Shown piece after piece: positions 24,292-32,787 of a stretch of 38,102 nt of DNA. A program made the position numbers and the translations under genes. Position 1 is the first letter of the stretch. Each line of letters opens with the position of its first letter. Below the pieces are notes generated by a model. That model was not told the origin of the DNA. It searched no databases and saw nothing but the letters and a program-made list of their open reading frames with translations. The stretch comes from Bacillota bacterium (lineage in GTDB: Bacteria; Bacillota; Clostridia; Oscillospirales; Acutalibacteraceae): NCBI GenBank assembly GCA_023458915.1, contig JAEWWM010000066.1, positions 1-38,102 of the forward strand, read 5' to 3'.

Positions 24292-25200
24292 ATGAATGGT
24301 ATTATAGCTATTGATAAGCCTGAAGGATACACGTCTTTTGATATTATAGCAAAAATCAGAAGAAAATTCGGCCAGAAAAAAATAGGTCATATGGGTACTC
24401 TCGACCCAATGGCAACAGGAGTTTTGCCTATACTCCTCGGAGAAACCGCAAAATTTCAAGTATTCGCTCCTGATACTGACAAAAGATACACAGCCGAAAT
24501 TAAATTTGGGATAACTACCGATACTTTAGATATTACCGGGAAAATATTAACTGAAACAAAATCTTATGTAACTGAAGAAGAAATAAAAAAAGTTTTAGAT
24601 AATTTTAGAGGAGAAATCAGTCAGGTGCCCCCTATGTTCTCCGCAATCAAAAAGAATGGGCAAAAGCTTTATGATTTGGCACGAAAGGGCGTAATAATCG
24701 AAAGAGAGCCCAGGCAAATTAATATAAAATCTTTAGAAATAATAAATTTCAGCGAAAAAAACCAAATACTTAAAATAGATGTTCTTTGCTCTAAAGGGAC
24801 GTATATAAGATCGCTATGCGCAGATATTGGCGAAAAACTCGGTTGCGGTGCCACGATGACACATCTTCGCCGCACGCTTTCTAATGGCTTTTCTGAAAGT
24901 GCGAGTGTTCCTCTTGAAACCTTACTGGATTCATCACTAGAAGAAATTCAAGAAAAATATATTTCCCCTACAGAATATCTTTTTAAAAACGAAAAATCGG
25001 TAGAAATAACTCCCGCTCAGGCACAGAGGTTTAAAAATGGCGGAAGTCTTTTGCTTTCAAGGCTCAGCATTAAAAAGCCTTGCGTAAATAACGAAATTTT
25101 TAAAATTTACGACAATAAAAAATTTATAGGTATAGGAAAAATCTGCAAAGAATCAGAAGAACTTAAATTTTTAAAGTGCCTGATTTTTGATGCGAAATAA
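24292..25200 (+). CDS. truB: tRNA pseudouridine-55 synthase TruB
   Basis: ATG 24292 is preferred because GGATGG lies 5 nt upstream. An in-frame ATG at 24283 overlaps the nrnA stop. Protein of 302 residues with GIIAIDKPEGYTSFDII, catalytic Asp in GHMGTLDPMATGVLPI, RYTAEIKFGITTDTLD, and KGTYIRSLCADIGEKLG. A PUA-like C-terminal part follows. It makes pseudouridine 55 in the T-loop of tRNAs. Confidence 0.95.
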   Translation: MNGIIAIDKPEGYTSFDIIAKIRRKFGQKKIGHMGTLDPMATGVLPILLGETAKFQVFAPDTDKRYTAEIKFGITTDTLDITGKILTETKSYVTEEEIKKVLDNFRGEISQVPPMFSAIKKNGQKLYDLARKGVIIEREPRQINIKSLEIINFSEKNQILKIDVLCSKGTYIRSLCADIGEKLGCGATMTHLRRTLSNGFSESASVPLETLLDSSLEEIQEKYISPTEYLFKNEKSVEITPAQAQRFKNGGSLLLSRLSIKKPCVNNEIFKIYDNKKFIGIGKICKESEELKFLKCLIFDAK

Positions 25201-25276
25201 TTGTTGTTTCTACAGAATATAAATTTAATTGGTGCTAGAATATAAAACACCAACACTTAAAATTAAATGGTGAAAT

Positions 25277-25819
25277 ATGAAAATTTATAATATACTCGAA
25301 AAACAACTTAAACCCACGGCTGTGGCTTTAGGATATTTTGACGGAATGCATATCGGGCACAAGAAAGTAATATCAAAAACTGTGGAGCTGAAAAAACATG
25401 GGCTTGCACCCACTGTTTTCACTTTTTCATGCAATCCGAAATCTATCATTTTGAGGGTTCCTGAGCAAAAGATAATGAGCATAGACGAAAAAAAAGACTT
25501 TTTAGAGCGTATGGGAATAGAAATTCTTTACATAATAGATTTTTTGGAAATATATAAACTAAAACCTAATGAATTTGTAAAAAATATATTAAATGAAAAA
25601 TTAAACGCTAAAACAGTAGTTTGCGGTTTTAACTATCATTTTGGATTTGGTGGCTCAGCTGACGCTACTGATTTAAAAAACTTATGCTCAAAACACGAAA
25701 TAGAAACAAAAATCATAAAACCTGCCCTTTACGAGCGCAGGCCAATTAGTTCCACACGCATAAGAAAAGCAATAGAATCCAGTGACACAGCGAGCGTTAA
25801 AAATATGCTTGGTAATTAA
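25277..25819 (+). CDS. ribF: RibF lacking the riboflavin kinase domain (FAD synthetase half only)
   Basis: A 180-residue protein. The nucleotidyltransferase domain is complete: GYFDGMHIGHKKVI near 19-32, VFTFSCNPK, VCGFNYHFGFGGSAD and SSTRIRKAI near 157-165. Bifunctional RibF is normally around 300 residues. Here the frame ends right after the first domain (KNMLGN, stop). The next 130 nt contain no trace of the kinase motif (GxxxGFPTAN) in any frame before a terminator. It should convert FMN plus ATP to FAD but not phosphorylate riboflavin. The upstream gap has a weak TTGGTG/CACCAA hairpin (25229-25253). Confidence 0.9.
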   Translation: MKIYNILEKQLKPTAVALGYFDGMHIGHKKVISKTVELKKHGLAPTVFTFSCNPKSIILRVPEQKIMSIDEKKDFLERMGIEILYIIDFLEIYKLKPNEFVKNILNEKLNAKTVVCGFNYHFGFGGSADATDLKNLCSKHEIETKIIKPALYERRPISSTRIRKAIESSDTASVKNMLGN

Positions 25820-25947
25820 AATTTAACTTTGTACATTTTGTCAAATAGTTTTAAGATGTATAGCTGGTTTATATATTTTTAGAGATCTTGGAACTAATTT
25901 ATAAAAATTTTAAAAATTTGCTCGCAATTTCAAAATTATCGAAAATA

Positions 25948-25985
25948 AAAATACCACCGATTTTTTAATCAGTGGTATTTTTTGA
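25948..25985. terminator. bidirectional terminator between ribF and the first translocase
   Basis: ATACCAC (25951-25957) and GATT pair with AATC and GTGGTAT (25972-25978) around TTTT. T-runs follow on both strands (TATTTTTT on plus, TTTTTATTTT on minus). Confidence 0.85.
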
Positions 25986-26029
25986 ATATTTATATCAAAA
26001 CCAAAATTATTACAACAAGTTTACTAAAC

Positions 26030-27544
26030 TTATTCTTCTACCGGCTGTTCAGCTATTTTGGCTTCATATTTTTTGCTAAGTCCGCCTACTGCCACAATCC
26101 ATCCAACAACAGTTACAACGAATATCGGAACTATTGTGTAGATATGAGTTGAAATTCTGCTTCCCACAGCTACGATGTTTGTTAGGACATAGTTAATGGT
26201 TGAAGCACCGGCTTTACCTGCACGTCCGCCAATAACTTCAACGGCTGCTTGGCCTTTTGTTTTGGTATCTTCGTCAAGAGGTCTGTAAGCCATGTTTTTG
26301 GTTGAATCAAAGAGGCAATACTTAACACTCTTAGCAAGTGCATCAACAAAAAGTCCGACCCAAACTGCAAATAGTGGTACTGATATGCCTAATAGATGAG
26401 TTCCGCCGCTTTTACCGTAAATAATCAAGGTAAAAAATAGTCCACCGAAAATCAGTAAGATTGCCGGAGAAATTACAGCGGATATTTTCCAACTAAATCT
26501 TCTGAGAATATTCGTACTAAAAAGCGTTACGCAGATAGTTAAGATACCGGTTACTATTGATAATTTACCCATCATTGATGCATAATCGTTGGAATTCGTG
26601 AGCGTGGCTCTCATTTGTTCTTTCCAAACAACTTCTGTGAAGTTGATGGCTATACCGTAAGCCAATACCAAAACTGCAATTAAACCAATATATGGAGATG
26701 TAAAGAGTATCTTGATACCTTCCATTATGCTGACTTTTTCTTTACTCTTTTTAATCTTTACTTCAGAAGGATCATAAAATCTTGGATCTTTAAGGACAAC
26801 TGAATTAATGTAATAGAAAATAGCCATTGTTGCAAAAGCAAATAAAATACAAAGGCCAATTAATATCCTTACATTCCTGTCAAACGTGACACCGCTTACG
26901 TGAGACATACTGTCAAGCATAGTTCCGGAAAAAATAACACCAAGGTTAGCAATCAGCGCATAAAGGCCATAAAATCTTTTAACTTCGCCTTTTTTGGTGA
27001 TTTGGTTTGCAAATTGCCAGAAAAGTGAAGAAATAGCTACTGTACCCCAAATTTCCGAAAAAATATAGAAAAGAGTGTAAGACCAGTTAGTGAGGCATGG
27101 GATAATGTAGTAGAAAAATCCCGGCCAAGAGCCTTGCATTTTTCTGATTGTCGCTGCATTTGCATGCAATGCATTAGCATTAGGAAATAAAAAAATCAGA
27201 AATATCACATAAAATGCAATAAAAATTGAAACCATTATATAAAAAGTTTTTCGGCTTCCGAATTTGCTTATTAAAAATGTGAAAAGCATAACGGTTAAAA
27301 ATGCCGCGGGCATAACAAACCAAAGCTTCAGAACCGGAAAAAGTTCTGTACCCCCGCATATTGCATATTTTTGAACAAAAACATCTTTTAAATCTCTAAC
27401 CATGGTGTAAACAAATAAAATGCAGAACATTAAAAAACTCATTGGGAGAAATTTTTTAAGTTCGAAATTATGAATTGGCCATAAGAGTTGCTGAAACTTA
27501 TTAAACTCGTGCTTCTGTGTGGTATTTTGCGTTGAATCGTTCAT
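26030..27544 (-). CDS. tlc: ATP/ADP translocase (NTT/Tlc family), copy 1
   Basis: The start at ATG 27544 (MNDSTQNTT) follows AAAGGAGAAG. An in-frame ATG at 27577 lies upstream of that site. 504 residues with about 11-12 membrane segments. Family landmarks: LKKFLPMSFLMFCILFVYT, MVRDLKDVF, SEIWGTVAISSLFWQFAN, GEVKRFYGLYALIANLG, NFTEVVWKEQM, and the long conserved stretch CLFDSTKNMAYRPLDEDTKTKG / AAVEVIGGRAGKAG. These proteins exchange bacterial ADP for host ATP in chlamydiae and rickettsiae; some members import other nucleotides. It lies on the strand opposite the ribF operon and adjoins a paralogue. The family is very unusual in Firmicutes, so acquisition by transfer is inferred. Confidence 0.95.
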   Translation of the reverse strand: MNDSTQNTTQKHEFNKFQQLLWPIHNFELKKFLPMSFLMFCILFVYTMVRDLKDVFVQKYAICGGTELFPVLKLWFVMPAAFLTVMLFTFLISKFGSRKTFYIMVSIFIAFYVIFLIFLFPNANALHANAATIRKMQGSWPGFFYYIIPCLTNWSYTLFYIFSEIWGTVAISSLFWQFANQITKKGEVKRFYGLYALIANLGVIFSGTMLDSMSHVSGVTFDRNVRILIGLCILFAFATMAIFYYINSVVLKDPRFYDPSEVKIKKSKEKVSIMEGIKILFTSPYIGLIAVLVLAYGIAINFTEVVWKEQMRATLTNSNDYASMMGKLSIVTGILTICVTLFSTNILRRFSWKISAVISPAILLIFGGLFFTLIIYGKSGGTHLLGISVPLFAVWVGLFVDALAKSVKYCLFDSTKNMAYRPLDEDTKTKGQAAVEVIGGRAGKAGASTINYVLTNIVAVGSRISTHIYTIVPIFVVTVVGWIVAVGGLSKKYEAKIAEQPVEE

Positions 27545-27754
27545 TATAAATTCTTCTCCTTTGCTTAAAATATACAACTTAAAATGCTGTGATTGTAATT
27601 ATTAAATAAATTCGCCGAAAAACAACACCCTCTCCTAAAAATATTATAAATTTAAATGAATGTATTATGCATTTAATCAGCAAACGACTATTTTTTCAGT
27701 TAAAAACCAAACCATAAGAGCACTCATGCTGATCAATAAAGACAAAAATATACG

Positions 27755-27793
27755 CTTGAAAATTTCAATACTTACAGTAAAAAAATTTTCAAG
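27755..27793 (-). promoter_or_regulatory. leader hairpin of translocase copy 1
   Basis: CTTGAAAATTT (27755-27765) and AAATTTTCAAG (27783-27793) form an 11-bp stem in the 5' untranslated RNA just after the expected start. The corresponding region of copy 2 keeps this pairing in shortened form. Could set mRNA stability or bind a regulator. Confidence 0.5.
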
Positions 27794-27810
27794 TATTAAT
27801 CACAAAATGC

Positions 27811-27839
27811 ATTATATCAGGGTACAATATTTATTACAA
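27811..27839 (-). promoter_or_regulatory. sigma-A promoter of translocase copy 1
   Basis: Minus strand: -35 TTGTAA (27839-27834), 17-nt spacer, -10 TATAAT (27816-27811). The start near 27804 gives a leader of about 260 nt to the ATG at 27544. The same boxes with the same spacing precede copy 2. Confidence 0.75.
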
Positions 27840-27949
27840 CTCTAATTTTAATTTTTTTATAATTTTAATAATATACATAGTATATATGAATTATCAATTA
27901 AATGATTGTACGCTTTAATAATCTGAATAAATCTTTAAAAACATTTTAG

Positions 27950-27992
27950 AACCGAGCTATCAAAATATTGCTTTTGATAACTCGGTTATTTT
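27950..27992. terminator. terminator hairpin downstream of translocase copy 2
   Basis: AACCGAG-TATCAAAA (27950-27965) pairs with TTTTGATA-CTCGGTT (27972-27987) with one mismatch. ATTTTTT follows on the plus strand; the minus strand, where the gene ends, has only a weak T-run. Confidence 0.6.
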
Positions 27993-28024
27993 TTAAAATT
28001 TATATAACAATTTTACAGTACAGT

Positions 28025-29551
28025 TTACTCTTTTTCATGTTCTTCGGCGAGCTTTTTTTCATACTTTTTGCCAAGAGCTAAAACAGAACCATTCCATGCG
28101 AATAATGCAATGAGTATTATTGGAATAATTGTAAAGATATGCGACCCGACCTTGCTTCCCGCTGAAACAACGTTAGTTAAAACGTAAGTTACTGCTGCAC
28201 CGCCCGATTTACCTGCACGCCCACCAATAACTTCAACAGCGGATTGGCCTTTAGTTTTTGTATCATCATCTAGCGGAATATAAGCCATACTTTTTGTTGG
28301 ATCGAATAACGTGTACTTAATAGCTTTAAATATCGCAACACCTACAATACCAATTGCTGCGACTAGCGCTCCAGTTGTTACACCTAAAATTTTTACGTTA
28401 GTGCTAACCAAACCATTATATATAACTAATGCAAAAAACAGTGCCGATATAGTTAAAATCATAAGAGGTGTTATAATAGCGCCGGTTTTCCACTTGAATT
28501 TTCTTAGAACCCATGCTGCTATAAATGTTGAAAGCATTGTAAATACTGCAACGCATTGAGAATGTATGCCCATTGCTGCACTGTAATCATGAGAAGATGG
28601 ATATACCTTTAAAAGTCCTGCTTTCCAAACAACTTCAAAAAGATTGTCAGAAAGCCCATAGCAAACTACGAGAACCGCAATTAATAGCAAATAACGATCC
28701 GAAAATAAAATTTTAATTCCGTCAAGCGCGCTTACTTTTTGCTTTTTCTTCTTTTGCGGCCTATCTTCAGGATTATACATTTTTGGGTCGTTCATTACAG
28801 TAGTTGTAAGATAACGAAAAATTATTAATGTTACTATAGCTAAAAGTATCCCTATAGAAATTAATATCATAACATTTCTGTTGAACGCTCCACGGTCTCC
28901 GTGTACTTGTGAAAAACTTGTAAGAAGTGAGCCCGAAGCAAATGTACCTATATTAGCAATTAAAGCGTACATTCCAAAGAAACGTTTTACTTCATTTTTC
29001 ATTGTTATTTCATTCGCAAAACGCCAAAACAATGAACTTATTGCCATAGTACCCCAAATTTCAGCCATCATATAAAACAAGGTGAACGACCAGTTTGTAA
29101 TTGCCGGAATTATATGATAAAGAAATCCAGGCCAACTACTTTGCATGGCTCTAACTTGATCAATTCCCGGATGAATATGGGTATAATTAGGGAATAATAT
29201 ATAGGTAAAAATTGCAAAAAAACAAATGTAAATACTGATTATGACGTAGAACGCTTTATTAAAACCAAATTTATTAACCAAAAAGGTGTAAAACATAACA
29301 ACCAAGAATGCAAATGGTAGAACAAAAAATAGCTTTATGCATGAAAGTACTTCGGGTCCCCCTGCCGCAGCATAAGTCTGAATAAAAACATCTTTTAAAT
29401 CCCTAATCATAGTGTAAACAAATAAAATGCAGAACATTAAAAAACTCATTGGAAGAAATTTTTTAAGTTCACTTTTGTGAACCGGCCAGAAGAATTGTTG
29501 AAACTTGTTAAATCCATGTTCCTGAATAACACTTTGCGATGATTCACTCAT
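28025..29551 (-). CDS. tlc: ATP/ADP translocase (NTT/Tlc family), copy 2
   Basis: A 508-residue protein starting at an ATG behind AAAGGAGAG. Clearly a paralogue of copy 1 over its full length: LKKFLPMSFLMFCILFVYT, MIRDLKDVF, AEIWGTMAISSLFWRFAN, NEVKRFFGMYALIANIG, NLFEVVWKAG and LFDPTKSMAYIPLDDDTKTK / SAVEVIGGRAGKSGG. The charged residues used for transport in the family (Lys in RDLKD, Glu in EIWG, Glu in FEVVWK, Lys in the last conserved block) are kept in both copies. Differences cluster in loops and in membrane segments of the second half, so the two may differ in substrate or direction, as in organisms with several NTTs. Each copy has its own promoter. Confidence 0.95.
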   Translation of the reverse strand: MSESSQSVIQEHGFNKFQQFFWPVHKSELKKFLPMSFLMFCILFVYTMIRDLKDVFIQTYAAAGGPEVLSCIKLFFVLPFAFLVVMFYTFLVNKFGFNKAFYVIISIYICFFAIFTYILFPNYTHIHPGIDQVRAMQSSWPGFLYHIIPAITNWSFTLFYMMAEIWGTMAISSLFWRFANEITMKNEVKRFFGMYALIANIGTFASGSLLTSFSQVHGDRGAFNRNVMILISIGILLAIVTLIIFRYLTTTVMNDPKMYNPEDRPQKKKKQKVSALDGIKILFSDRYLLLIAVLVVCYGLSDNLFEVVWKAGLLKVYPSSHDYSAAMGIHSQCVAVFTMLSTFIAAWVLRKFKWKTGAIITPLMILTISALFFALVIYNGLVSTNVKILGVTTGALVAAIGIVGVAIFKAIKYTLFDPTKSMAYIPLDDDTKTKGQSAVEVIGGRAGKSGGAAVTYVLTNVVSAGSKVGSHIFTIIPIILIALFAWNGSVLALGKKYEKKLAEEHEKE

Positions 29552-29738
29552 TTAAAACATTCTCTCCTTTGCATAAAATATAGAACAAAAACTAAATTAA
29601 GAACTTTTTGCTTTTGAATCATGCCCTCTATGATTTAAACATTTAATTAAGCGCTTAGCCAATTAACAAGGGCAAAAATATACTTGAAAACTTTGATACT
29701 CTTAGCACAAAAATTTTCAAATATTAATCACAAAATGC

Positions 29739-29767
29739 ATTATATCAAGCTGTAATATTTATTGCAA
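29739..29767 (-). promoter_or_regulatory. sigma-A promoter of translocase copy 2
   Basis: Minus strand: -35 TTGCAA (29767-29762), 17-nt spacer, -10 TATAAT (29744-29739). The leader to the ATG at 29551 is about 180 nt and contains TTGAAAA (29684-29690) facing TTTTCAA (29714-29720). Sequence from about 29675 to 29785 aligns with 27740-27855. Confidence 0.75.
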
Positions 29768-29823
29768 CTCTAAATTTAATTTTAAATCGTGTTTATTTTA
29801 AGCTTACTTTTTGCCAATTTTTC

Positions 29824-29852
29824 TTGCAATTAATGCGTTTATTTGATAGTAT
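29824..29852 (+). promoter_or_regulatory. possible rpmB promoter
   Basis: -35 TTGCAA (29824-29829), 17-nt spacer, -10 TAGTAT (29847-29852). About 50 nt of leader precede the rpmB ATG, which has AAGGGGAAG as ribosome binding site. Confidence 0.4.
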
Positions 29853-29910
29853 ATTAAAGTATAAATTTAAAATTTTTAATAATTAATAATAAATGTAAGG
29901 GGAAGTTATT

Positions 29911-30099
29911 ATGGCAAAATGTCAAATCTGCGGTAAAGCAGTGTCGTTTGGAATAAAAGTTTCACATTCTCACAGGCGTGCAAACAAAATGTGGAGGCCA
30001 AACATCAGAAGAGTGAGAACAGTTTTAAACGGAACTCCTACTAGGCTTTACGCCTGCACAAGATGTATGCGTTCAGGGAAAACCGCATCTAATGCCTAA
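29911..30099 (+). CDS. rpmB: 50S ribosomal protein L28
   Basis: A 62-residue protein with MAKCQICGKAVSFGIKVSHS and RRANKMWRPNIRRV. It is the Cys-containing (zinc-type) L28, with C4/C7 and a second pair in ACTRCMRSGK. A component of the large ribosomal subunit. It stands alone with a DNA-repair gene following 36 nt later, probably on the same transcript. Confidence 0.97.
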   Translation: MAKCQICGKAVSFGIKVSHSHRRANKMWRPNIRRVRTVLNGTPTRLYACTRCMRSGKTASNA

Positions 30100-30135
30100 T
30101 TTTTTGAAATATTTTTGAAGAAATCAAAATAAAAT

Positions 30136-30987
30136 ATGGAATTTAAAGAAACTAAAAGTGGCGTAATTTTAAAAAATGTTACTAATTTTGACCTTAGTCA
30201 GACTTTTGACTGTGGTCAATGTTTTCGCTGGGGAAAAATAGATGGCAAGTATCACGGCGTCGTTCAGAGTAAGAATATAGTAATGTATCAAAATGAAGAT
30301 GGGATTTTAATTGAAAACATTAACCTTTCAGAATTTGAAAATTTCTGGTTTGATTATTTTGATCTCGGAGTTAATTACAAAAAAATTGGAGAAGAAATTT
30401 CGCGTATAAGCCCTGTGATTAAAGAAGCTTATAATTGTTACAGTGGTATTAGAATTTTAAGACAAGATCCATGGGAAACATTGTGTTCATTTATCATTTC
30501 TCAAAACAACAACATTCCGCGTATTAAAAAAATAATTTTTTCGCTGTGCGCACATTTTGGCGAAAAAATAGGTGAAAGCTTTTCATTCCCCTCTGCCGAA
30601 AGAATAACAGCTCTTAATTTGGATGATCTCTTCTCTATCAAAAGCGGATTTAGAGCAAAATATATTTTAGATGCTGCGCGTAAAGTTTCGAGCGGAGAAA
30701 TAAATTTTGAAATTTTAGAAAAACTTCCTATCAATGACGCAAGAAATTTACTCATGAAAATTAGTGGAGTCGGTCCAAAAGTTGCAAATTGCGTGCTTCT
30801 TTACGGGCTGCATAAACTCGAAGCCTTTCCTATGGATGTGTGGATGAAAAAAGTGATAGCAACATTTTTTAGTGGAGAGTCCTCGAAAATGTTTGGGCAA
30901 TATGCAGGAATTGTGCAGCAATATTTATATCATTACAGCAGAATGAATCCCGAAAAATTGATACTTAATGATACTCGACGGCGCTAA
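30136..30987 (+). CDS. ogg: 8-oxoguanine DNA glycosylase (OGG1 family)
   Basis: A 283-residue protein with an OGG_N-type N-terminal domain (LSQTFDCGQCFRW) followed by HhH-GPD. The helix-hairpin-helix MKISGVGPKVANCVLLYG contains the expected catalytic Lys215, and FPMDVW contains the activating Asp234. It removes 8-oxoguanine opposite C and nicks the strand by beta-elimination. This is the clostridial OGG1-type rather than MutM. The ribosome binding site is weak (AAGAAATCAAAATAAAAT), so coupling to rpmB is plausible. Confidence 0.92.
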   Translation: MEFKETKSGVILKNVTNFDLSQTFDCGQCFRWGKIDGKYHGVVQSKNIVMYQNEDGILIENINLSEFENFWFDYFDLGVNYKKIGEEISRISPVIKEAYNCYSGIRILRQDPWETLCSFIISQNNNIPRIKKIIFSLCAHFGEKIGESFSFPSAERITALNLDDLFSIKSGFRAKYILDAARKVSSGEINFEILEKLPINDARNLLMKISGVGPKVANCVLLYGLHKLEAFPMDVWMKKVIATFFSGESSKMFGQYAGIVQQYLYHYSRMNPEKLILNDTRRR

Positions 30988-31060
30988 AAACGGGTAATAA
31001 ACTACAATCATGAATATTTTCAGTGTTTATGCACAACATTAATTTAAGGAGTGATTTATT

Positions 31061-31504
31061 ATGTATATGATGCCTTATAGTTCGGATTTATTTGATGATT
31101 TCGGTACTAATTTCAGGAATATGTTTAAAAGTCTTGATTTTCCACTTGATTTACCAAGAGTAAAAAATTTCATGACTACAGACGTCATTGAAAAAAAAGA
31201 CGGGCTTGAATTAGTGATGGACCTTCCCGGTCTAAAAAAAGAAGATATTAAAATAGAATTAAATGAAGGATATCTAACAATCACCGCCGAAAGCAACACC
31301 AAATCCGAAGAAAAAGATAAAGAAGGAAATTATATTAGAAAAGAAAGATACAGCGGCAAATATACACGTAGTTTCTTTGTTGGTAAAAATATAACTGAAG
31401 ACGATATAAAAGCAAAATTTGAAAATGGAACTCTTACTTTAAATTTCCCGAAAAATCAGGACAAGATAGAAGCGCAGAAAAAGGTTATTAGCATAGAAGG
31501 ATAA
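31061..31504 (+). CDS. hsp20: Hsp20/alpha-crystallin small heat-shock protein
   Basis: A 147-residue protein with TTAAGGAGTGA before the ATG. Alpha-crystallin domain about 42-140: VIEKKDGLELVMDLPGLKKEDIKIELNEGYLTI (read in parts), RSFFVGKNITEDDIKAKFENGTLTLNFPK. An ATP-independent holdase chaperone. No CIRCE operator is seen upstream. The last 86 bp of the gene are copied 760 bp downstream (32185-32260), which marks the end of a segmental duplication. Confidence 0.95.
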   Translation: MYMMPYSSDLFDDFGTNFRNMFKSLDFPLDLPRVKNFMTTDVIEKKDGLELVMDLPGLKKEDIKIELNEGYLTITAESNTKSEEKDKEGNYIRKERYSGKYTRSFFVGKNITEDDIKAKFENGTLTLNFPKNQDKIEAQKKVISIEG

Positions 31505-31517
31505 AAACGTATAAAAT

Positions 31518-31557
31518 AACAAACAACTCCCGACATAATCGGGGGTTGTTTGTTATT
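31518..31557. terminator. hairpin terminator shared by hsp20 and the converging pseudogene
   Basis: AACAAACAAC-CCCGA (31518-31533) pairs with TCGGG-GTTGTTTGTT (31539-31555) around CATAA. A short T-rich stretch follows. A decayed copy lies at 32261-32290. Confidence 0.7.
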
Positions 31558-32080
31558 TACTTAATTTTATAGAGCTCATTCCTAAGTTCTTGCCCGTTTA
31601 TAAAAAGAAAATGAAGACTATTGCTGCTATATTCACCAAACAAAAAATTTAATTTATTAATGTTATTTTTTAGGTAAGTCATAACTTCAGATTCATCTTT
31701 TTTTAATCCTTGAGCAGCAACTTTTTTTTCGCGCTCTCCTTTAGTTCCGTATATTTCATTATTAAATATTTTCATAGAAATTTCGTACCAAATTCCATCT
31801 TGAGTGCGATAAAACACTGTATCATTAGCTGAAAAATCAATAAATTTAATATAAGCCTTCTTTTTTTTATGAGTCTTCTCTTCTTTTGTAACTAAAAAAT
31901 CAGGTAAACACTCCTTTTTTTAATAACCTGTGACAAAACTTGAACACAATTTTTACCATTTTTAACTTCTAGTTTTGTTGCATTTTTTGGTCCTTTTGCA
32001 AAAACCACTGAATTACCCAGAAACGGTATGCACATCAGTAAACTCAATCCTAATAAAATTGCTTTTTTAAACTTTTTCAT
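31557..32080 (-). pseudogene. frameshifted paralogue of the secreted protein at 32296
   Basis: ATG 32080 behind AAAGGAGT opens a signal peptide (MKKFKKAILLGLSLLMCIPF) almost identical to that of the neighbour, but the frame closes after 62 codons (KKRSVYLIF, stop). Reading resumes one frame back at a run of seven A (near 31918-31924) as KECLPDFLVTKEE and goes on to NELYKIK at 31557, aligning with the intact paralogue along its length (LPDFLV against LPDVLV; IWYEIS against NFYEIS; SEVMTYLKNNINKLNFLF against SEIVSYLKENMNQVDCLI). A single A lost from the run explains this. Either it is a pseudogene, or slippage on the A-run restores some full-length product. Confidence 0.8.
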
Positions 32081-32184
32081 GAATAACTCCTTTGTAAAAC
32101 AAAATTTTTAATTTTAAAATACAGAACATATTATTATAGCCATCTGTAATGCTTTATTAAATTAAACATAACAATTTTTGAATT

Positions 32185-32260
32185 TATATGGGGCTTTTAC
32201 TTTAAATTCCTCGAAAAATCAGGACAAGATAGAAGCGCAGAAAAATATTATTCGTATAGA
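32185..32260 (+). pseudogene. duplicated 3' fragment of hsp20
   Basis: CGAAAAATCAGGACAAGATA and AGAAGCGCAGAAAAA are identical to the end of hsp20 (31449-31482), and the flanks up to the stop are similar. It has no start and is the left edge of the second unit of a tandem duplication. Confidence 0.85.
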
Positions 32261-32295
32261 ATAACAATAATTACCCCAATTTATCCGGGAGATTC

Positions 32296-32787
32296 TTATT
32301 TATTTAATTCTGAGAGGCAGTCTTTAAGCTTTGCACCATCTATAATAAAAGCAGCAGCGACTCGTTCATAAATTAAACAGTCAACTTGATTCATATTCTC
32401 TTTTAAATAAGACACAATTTCTGATTTGCTTTTTAGGGTTCCTTTCTTCATAACTTTATTTTCAAATTCATTTAATTTAGTATCACTACTCAAACCTTTA
32501 GAAATTTCATAAAAATTTTCGTCTATCTTATAAAACATCACTTTATTGCGAAAATGAATCATACTAAGATAAAATTCCATATTTTTAAGTCCCTTTTCAT
32601 TTAAAACCAAAACATCTGGCAAATCATTTTTTTCTTTAATAAACTTTGCTAAAATTGCATTAACGTTTCCACCCTTTTCAATAGTGAGCTTTCCCGGTCC
32701 ATCAGCTAAAATGCTTGGGCTACCAAAAAACGGTATGAATATTAGTAAACTCAGTCCTAATAGAATTGCTTTTTTAAACTTTTTCAT
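32296..32787 (-). CDS. secreted protein, unknown function
   Basis: A 163-residue protein starting at an ATG behind AAAGGAGT. Signal peptide 1-29 (KKFKKAILLGLSLLIFIPFF, likely cleavage after SILA). The mature part is about 134 residues, Lys/Asn/Glu-rich with no Cys pair except near the end, helical with LKSKSEIVSYLKENMNQV. I do not recognise a family. Its paralogue at 31557-32080 is broken, and the 50 bp before both starts are nearly identical, so both arose by tandem duplication with their control region. It may be exported to a host or the wall; this is inference. Confidence 0.75.
   Translation of the reverse strand: MKKFKKAILLGLSLLIFIPFFGSPSILADGPGKLTIEKGGNVNAILAKFIKEKNDLPDVLVLNEKGLKNMEFYLSMIHFRNKVMFYKIDENFYEISKGLSSDTKLNEFENKVMKKGTLKSKSEIVSYLKENMNQVDCLIYERVAAAFIIDGAKLKDCLSELNK

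Larger units (their letters stand above)
27545..28024. other. 480-bp gap between the two translocase genes
   Basis: It holds the promoter and leader of copy 1 (27740-27855), AT-rich DNA, and the terminator downstream of copy 2. No coding gene is supported. Confidence 0.6.
29552..29910. other. 359-bp gap between translocase copy 2 and rpmB
   Basis: It contains the copy 2 promoter and leader, then the divergent rpmB promoter. No gene is seen. Confidence 0.6.
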
